From positions 352-17,443 of the forward strand of contig JAPJOH010000037.1 in the NCBI GenBank assembly GCA_030826265.1: a stretch of DNA of 17,092 bases, in the 5' to 3' direction. Position numbers and translations under genes: made by a program. The notes beneath the pieces were generated by a model that worked only from the letters and a program-made list of their open reading frames with translations, was not told where the DNA came from and searched no databases. Within the stretch, counting starts at the first letter, position 1, and the number at the start of each line of letters is the position of its first letter. This DNA comes from Collinsella aerofaciens (GTDB lineage: Bacteria > Actinomycetota > Coriobacteriia > Coriobacteriales > Coriobacteriaceae). Positions 14,113 to 17,092 of this stretch are shown here, one piece after another.

Positions 14113-14268
14113 CTTCAATTGCTGTCAAATAGGGGCCCAGGTCGTGCGTTTGCCGTGCGCTGATGGCTACGAGGGACGAGAAACCCCATATAACGTGTAC
14201 ACTATGGAGGTTATTTTCGTTCATTCACGCGGGTGGGCACCGGCTCCCCGCCAACAAGAGGGGGAACC

Positions 14269-15867
14269 ATGGATCAAAAGGCTTCCGCAAAGGTCCTCGT
14301 ACTCGACTTTGGTGCGCAGTACGGTCAGCTCATTGCCCGTCGCGTCCGCGACCTCAACGTGTATTCCGAGATCGTCCCCTGCGACATCTCGGCCGACGAG
14401 ATTCGCGAGATGAACGCCTCTGCGCTCATCCTTTCCGGCGGCCCGGCCTCCGTGTATGCCGAGGACGCTCCGTCCATCGATCCCGCCATCTTTGACCTGG
14501 GCCTTCCCGTCCTGGGCTTTTGCTACGGCCATCAGATCACGGCTGTGACGCTCGGCGGCAAGGTCGGCCACTCCGAGGTGGGCGAGTACGGCCGCGCCAC
14601 CATCACACGCACGGCCGGCGCCAAGCTCTTTAACTCCACGCCCATGGAGCAGACCGTGTGGATGAGCCACCGCGACGCCGTTTCCGAGGTGCCCGAGGGC
14701 TTTACCGTTACTGCCAGCACCGACGTGTGCCCGGTTGCCGCCATGGAGTGCCCCGAGCGCAAGATCTTCACCACGCAGTTCCACCCCGAGGTCAAGCATT
14801 CCGAGTATGGTCAGCAGCTGCTGAGCAACTTCCTGTTTGAGATCTGCGGCCTGGAGCCCAACTGGAGCATGGACAACCTGGTCGAGACCATGACGGCCGA
14901 GTTCCGCGAGAAGGTCGGCGACGACCGCGTGATTCTGGCTCTGTCCGGTGGCGTCGACTCCTCCGTCGTGGCTGCGCTGGGCGCCCGCGCCGTGGGCAAG
15001 CAGATGACCTGCGTGTTCATCAACCACGGCCTGCTGCGCAAGGGCGAGCCCGAGCAGGTGGAGGAGGTCTTCACCAAGCAGTTTGACGTCGACTTTATCC
15101 ACGTCCACGCCGAGGACCGTTATGCCGAGCTTCTGGCCGGCGTGACCGAGCCCGAGGAGAAGCGTCGCATCATCGGTACGCAGTTCTGGAAAGAGTTCTT
15201 CGCCGTGGCGCAGCAGCTCGAGACCGATGGCAAGCCGGTCAAGTACCTGGCTCAGGGCACCATCTACCCCGACATCATCGAGTCCGGCGCTCGCAAGACG
15301 GGCGGTAAGACGGCCACCATCAAGAGCCATCACAACCTGATCCCGTTCCCCGAGGGCGTGCACTTCGACCTTATCGAGCCGCTCGACCACTTCTTTAAGG
15401 ACGAGGTCCGCGCGCTTGGTCTGGCGCTTGGCCTGCCGGGTCACATCGTGTTCCGTCAGCCTTTCCCGGGCCCGGGTCTGGCTATTCGCATCATCGGTGC
15501 GGTCGACAAGGAGAAGCTCGAGATCCTCAAGAACGCCGACGCTATCGTGCGCGAGGAACTCGACGCCTACAACCAGCGCCTGTTTGAGCAGACCGGCGAG
15601 CGCAACTCCGAGCACAGCTGCTGGCAGTATTTCGCGGTCCTGCCCGATATCAAGTCCGTTGGCGTTATGGGCGATGAGCGCACCTACCAGCGCCCGATCA
15701 TCCTGCGCGCCGTCGAGTCCAGCGATGCCATGACCGCCGATTGGGCCAAGCTGCCCTATGACGTACTGGCCCGCATCTCTGGCCGCATCGTTGCCGAGGT
15801 CCCCGGCGCCAACCGCGTGTGCTATGACATTACGTCCAAGCCGCCTGCGACGATTGAGTGGGAATAA
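14269..15867 (+). CDS. guaA: GMP synthase (glutamine-hydrolysing)
   Basis: 532 aa; converts XMP, ATP and glutamine to GMP, the last step of guanine nucleotide synthesis. Seen: an N-terminal class I amidotransferase with C85 in LGFCYGHQ and H172/E174 in FHPEV, the ATP-pyrophosphatase P-loop LSGGVDSS (225-232), and the C-terminal dimerisation domain ending YDITSKPPATIEWE, the standard C-terminus. The start MDQKAS has GAGGGGG 4 nt upstream; the frame extends 12 codons further without a better site. The leader contains TATAAC (14189-14194) and TACACT (14198-14203) as possible -10 boxes, and a GCGGG/CCCGC stem (14229-14251) before the ribosome binding site. No purine riboswitch is recognised. A strong terminator follows. 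Confidence 0.98.
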   Translation: MDQKASAKVLVLDFGAQYGQLIARRVRDLNVYSEIVPCDISADEIREMNASALILSGGPASVYAEDAPSIDPAIFDLGLPVLGFCYGHQITAVTLGGKVGHSEVGEYGRATITRTAGAKLFNSTPMEQTVWMSHRDAVSEVPEGFTVTASTDVCPVAAMECPERKIFTTQFHPEVKHSEYGQQLLSNFLFEICGLEPNWSMDNLVETMTAEFREKVGDDRVILALSGGVDSSVVAALGARAVGKQMTCVFINHGLLRKGEPEQVEEVFTKQFDVDFIHVHAEDRYAELLAGVTEPEEKRRIIGTQFWKEFFAVAQQLETDGKPVKYLAQGTIYPDIIESGARKTGGKTATIKSHHNLIPFPEGVHFDLIEPLDHFFKDEVRALGLALGLPGHIVFRQPFPGPGLAIRIIGAVDKEKLEILKNADAIVREELDAYNQRLFEQTGERNSEHSCWQYFAVLPDIKSVGVMGDERTYQRPIILRAVESSDAMTADWAKLPYDVLARISGRIVAEVPGANRVCYDITSKPPATIEWE

Positions 15868-15885
15868 ACGATATTCGTTGATTTC

Positions 15886-15919
15886 AAGCCTCTGACCTGC
15901 GAAAACAGGTCGGGGGCTT
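15886..15919 (+). terminator. Terminator of guaA
   Basis: A 14-bp stem AAGCCTCTGACCTG (15886-15899) with CAGGTCGGGGGCTT (15906-15919), three of the pairs being... two G-U near the base, loop CGAAAA, followed by CTTATTTT. Confidence 0.9.
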
Positions 15920-15960
15920 CTTATTTTGCAACCTCTGTGCAACCTTTGCGGTTTCGCGCC

Positions 15961-15989
15961 CGTGAACAGGGGACGTAGCACTGTTCACG
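15961..15989 (+). repeat. Hairpin family member C
   Basis: CGTGAACAG (15961-15969) and CTGTTCACG (15981-15989) are perfect 9-bp arms around an 11-nt loop GGGACGTAGCA. It stands alone between the guaA terminator and the DUF3800 gene, with no T-run. It shares loop length and loop start with members A (506-545, minus) and B (7856-7884), but not arm sequence. Confidence 0.7.
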
Positions 15990-16125
15990 TCTGGGCCCAT
16001 GTCGGCACCGATCAATGCCCGCGCTGCTTCTGCTTGCGCTTCAGCTTCCGCTGCTCGAAGCACGTCGCCCGGGGTTCCTCGCCAGAGGAGAAAACTGACC
16101 GTTCCTTGCGAAACCGCGAGACCAG

Positions 16126-16800
16126 CTATATCCGCTTGCTGCGGGCTTGCTTGAGCCAGTTCCTCTTGAAAGAGCCTATACCTCCGAAGAACTTGTTGTA
16201 CGTATCACCGTCCTCCTTGGCCTGGTACTTGACCAAGGCGAGTTCGATGGTGCAGAGGTAATCCGCCACTTGCTCGAGGCGGTAGTCGGTCATCGAGGTC
16301 TTGCGGCGTCGAACGACTCCTTTTGAGAGGACCTTGTCCACTGAGCGGTCGAGCGCTTGCTTGACGATGTCCTGACCGTTGTCGTAATAGACCTTCACAT
16401 CGTCGAAGGACTGGAAGAAGCCCAGGTGTTCAATCATAGCGGAGGAGATGTCGCGCCCCATGCGCTCCATTAGCCTTGCCGGGTCTTCGAACTGGCTGCG
16501 GCGGTAGACGAACGTGATATAGGAAATGGGAAGTTTGCGGACGAACGAGGAGAAGTAGGCGAGCATTACCTTGCGCTGCTCGATGTTAAGAAACTCATAA
16601 TCCTTGTGCCCGTTCATGAGAGGCTCGGAGTGAAACGGAATGTTAGGGAGATCGGCCCTGGCAAGCTTGGCCTCATAGCCCGTGACCGCCTCGGCGATGC
16701 TGTCTGCCTGGTCGTGAAAGACGAGTGTGAGCAGGTAGTAGCGAGCTTTGCCGCCGCGGTCGCCGCTCTCGTCGACGAAGATGCTGAGCTCCTTGGCCAA
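16126..16800 (-). CDS. DUF3800 protein (predicted RNase H-like fold)
   Basis: 224 aa. Seen: the N-terminal signature IFVDESGD (7-14), FHSEPL (56-61), an acidic YYDNGQ (138-143) and the C-terminal QVADYLC (177-183), the set of conserved motifs of DUF3800. The acidic residues suggest a metal-dependent nuclease-like fold, but no activity is established here. Members of this family often sit in mobile or accessory DNA. The start is TTG, chosen for AGGAG 6 nt upstream; no ATG lies nearby. The end, FKRNWLKQARSKRI, is where family members normally stop. It is flanked by repeats, and is preceded by a promoter, stem-loop and terminator that may control it. Its codon choice is less GC-biased than that of guaA. 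Confidence 0.88.
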   Translation of the reverse strand: MAKELSIFVDESGDRGGKARYYLLTLVFHDQADSIAEAVTGYEAKLARADLPNIPFHSEPLMNGHKDYEFLNIEQRKVMLAYFSSFVRKLPISYITFVYRRSQFEDPARLMERMGRDISSAMIEHLGFFQSFDDVKVYYDNGQDIVKQALDRSVDKVLSKGVVRRRKTSMTDYRLEQVADYLCTIELALVKYQAKEDGDTYNKFFGGIGSFKRNWLKQARSKRI

Positions 16801-16823
16801 TGGGGACTCCTAATGGAATGGAT

Positions 16824-16851
16824 AAAAAAATAGCCGGGGGACTCCCCCGGC
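16824..16851 (-). terminator. Terminator in the leader of DUF3800
   Basis: Minus strand: GCCGGGGG (16851-16844), loop AGT, CCCCCGGC (16840-16833), then TA and seven T (16830-16824). It ends 23 nt before the TTG start, so it lies between the gene and its only visible promoter. Confidence 0.85.
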
Positions 16852-16877
16852 ACTTGGAGGTAGCTTAATGAGCCACC
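16824..16877 (-). ncRNA. Candidate leader RNA or small RNA upstream of DUF3800
   Basis: If transcription starts near 16877, the RNA opens with a stem GGTGGCT (16877-16871), loop CATTA, AGCTACC (16865-16859), and ends at the terminator at 16824-16851: about 54 nt. CCTCC (16860-16856) could pair with the GGGGG of the terminator arm (one G-U), a weak possible antiterminator. It could be an attenuator for DUF3800 or a free small RNA. Confidence 0.4.
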
Positions 16878-16883
16878 AATAAC

Positions 16884-16912
16884 CTTATATCATGTGCTGG
16901 CGGTGAGTGCAA
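16884..16912 (-). promoter_or_regulatory. Candidate promoter for the DUF3800 leader
   Basis: Minus strand: -35 TTGCAC (16912-16907), 17-bp spacer, -10 TATAAG (16889-16884), five of six matches for the -10 and three or four for the -35. This is the best-spaced promoter in the accessory segment. Confidence 0.5.
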
Positions 16913-16928
16913 GGGGGTGAGCCGGTAC

Positions 16929-17092
16929 ATGGCGTTGCGGCTGATGCGCGGCATCGCGCGCGCCTTGCCGGCGCCGAACATCGCGTTGGTCGATGCGATG
17001 AGCCTCACCTGGCTCCTGCTAGTGCTCTTGGTCATGGTCGTCCTCGAGCTCCTTTCGTCTCGAGGCTCCCTCGCGTGCCCGGCCGCGGGCGG
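16929..17092 (+). CDS. Possible start of an unidentified membrane-protein gene (runs off window)
   Basis: An open frame from ATG 16929 (AGGGGG 11 nt upstream) stays open to the window end, 54 codons. It has a hydrophobic segment, LTWLLLVLLVMVVLELL, preceded by a basic amphipathic stretch, and almost every third base is G or C. A frame on the other strand of the same DNA is also open (a 57-codon version ends just before the DUF3800 leader), so the coding strand is not certain. I recognise no family. Confidence 0.3.
   Translation, partial: MALRLMRGIARALPAPNIALVDAMSLTWLLLVLLVMVVLELLSSRGSLACPAAG

Noticed and set aside
14204..14268. guaA leader as a purine riboswitch
   Set aside because: The conserved purine aptamer junction and loop sequences are absent; only a simple GC stem is visible.
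14221..15981. 586-codon open frame on minus, opposite guaA
   Set aside because: It is the antisense shadow of a certain guaA gene in GC-rich DNA: rich in Leu, Gly, Ala and Asp, with no domain motif and no ribosome binding site.

Overview
The window looks like chromosomal DNA of a GC-rich, Gram-positive anaerobe, most likely a Coriobacteriia member close to Collinsella. The grounds are the strong G/C preference at third codon positions, gene starts with AGGAGG-type ribosome binding sites, fermentative iron- and glycerol-type dehydrogenases next to multi-cluster ferredoxins, and a MurT/GatD peptidoglycan amidation enzyme. The genus is my inference; no rRNA or other decisive marker is present.

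Layout. (1) 1-490: a minus-strand tRNA-Glu(UUC) with terminator, preceded by two tandem ~190-bp units that keep only the 3' end of the tRNA joined to a GC-rich block. (2) 511-4894: a three-gene minus-strand operon, with two related TPR-like proteins of unknown role followed by a single-chain MurT-GatD fusion that amidates lipid II; it ends at a long hairpin. (3) 4925-5394: a 470-bp regulatory region with direct repeats, AAACGTTT palindromes and a foldable leader. (4) 5395-8983: an iron-dependent alcohol dehydrogenase and two glycerol-dehydrogenase paralogues, separated by terminators. (5) 9134-10387: a four-cluster Fe-S protein. (6) 10501-11972: ychF and a small DUF1648 membrane protein. (7) 11982-12666: a divergent pair made of a small protein resembling the C-terminal part of a Cof-type HAD phosphatase without its catalytic residues, and a 72-aa XRE regulator, around a perfect 24-bp palindrome. 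(8) 12667-12987: a gene-free AT-rich stretch flanked by an imperfect inverted repeat. (9) 12988-15867: divergent ansA and guaA, with a nitrogen-regulator-like box between them. (10) 15921-17092: accessory DNA with a DUF3800 gene preceded by its own promoter, stem-loop and terminator, and the start of an unidentified gene at the window edge.

Most genes are housekeeping or fermentation functions. The less ordinary material is the short DNA between them: three hairpins whose arms differ completely but which all have an 11-nt loop starting GGG(A/T)C, tRNA-derived tandem units, a possible three-way-junction leader, a leader-terminator in front of DUF3800, and the XRE/pseudo-HAD module. All of this is read by eye; no searches or folding calculations were run.
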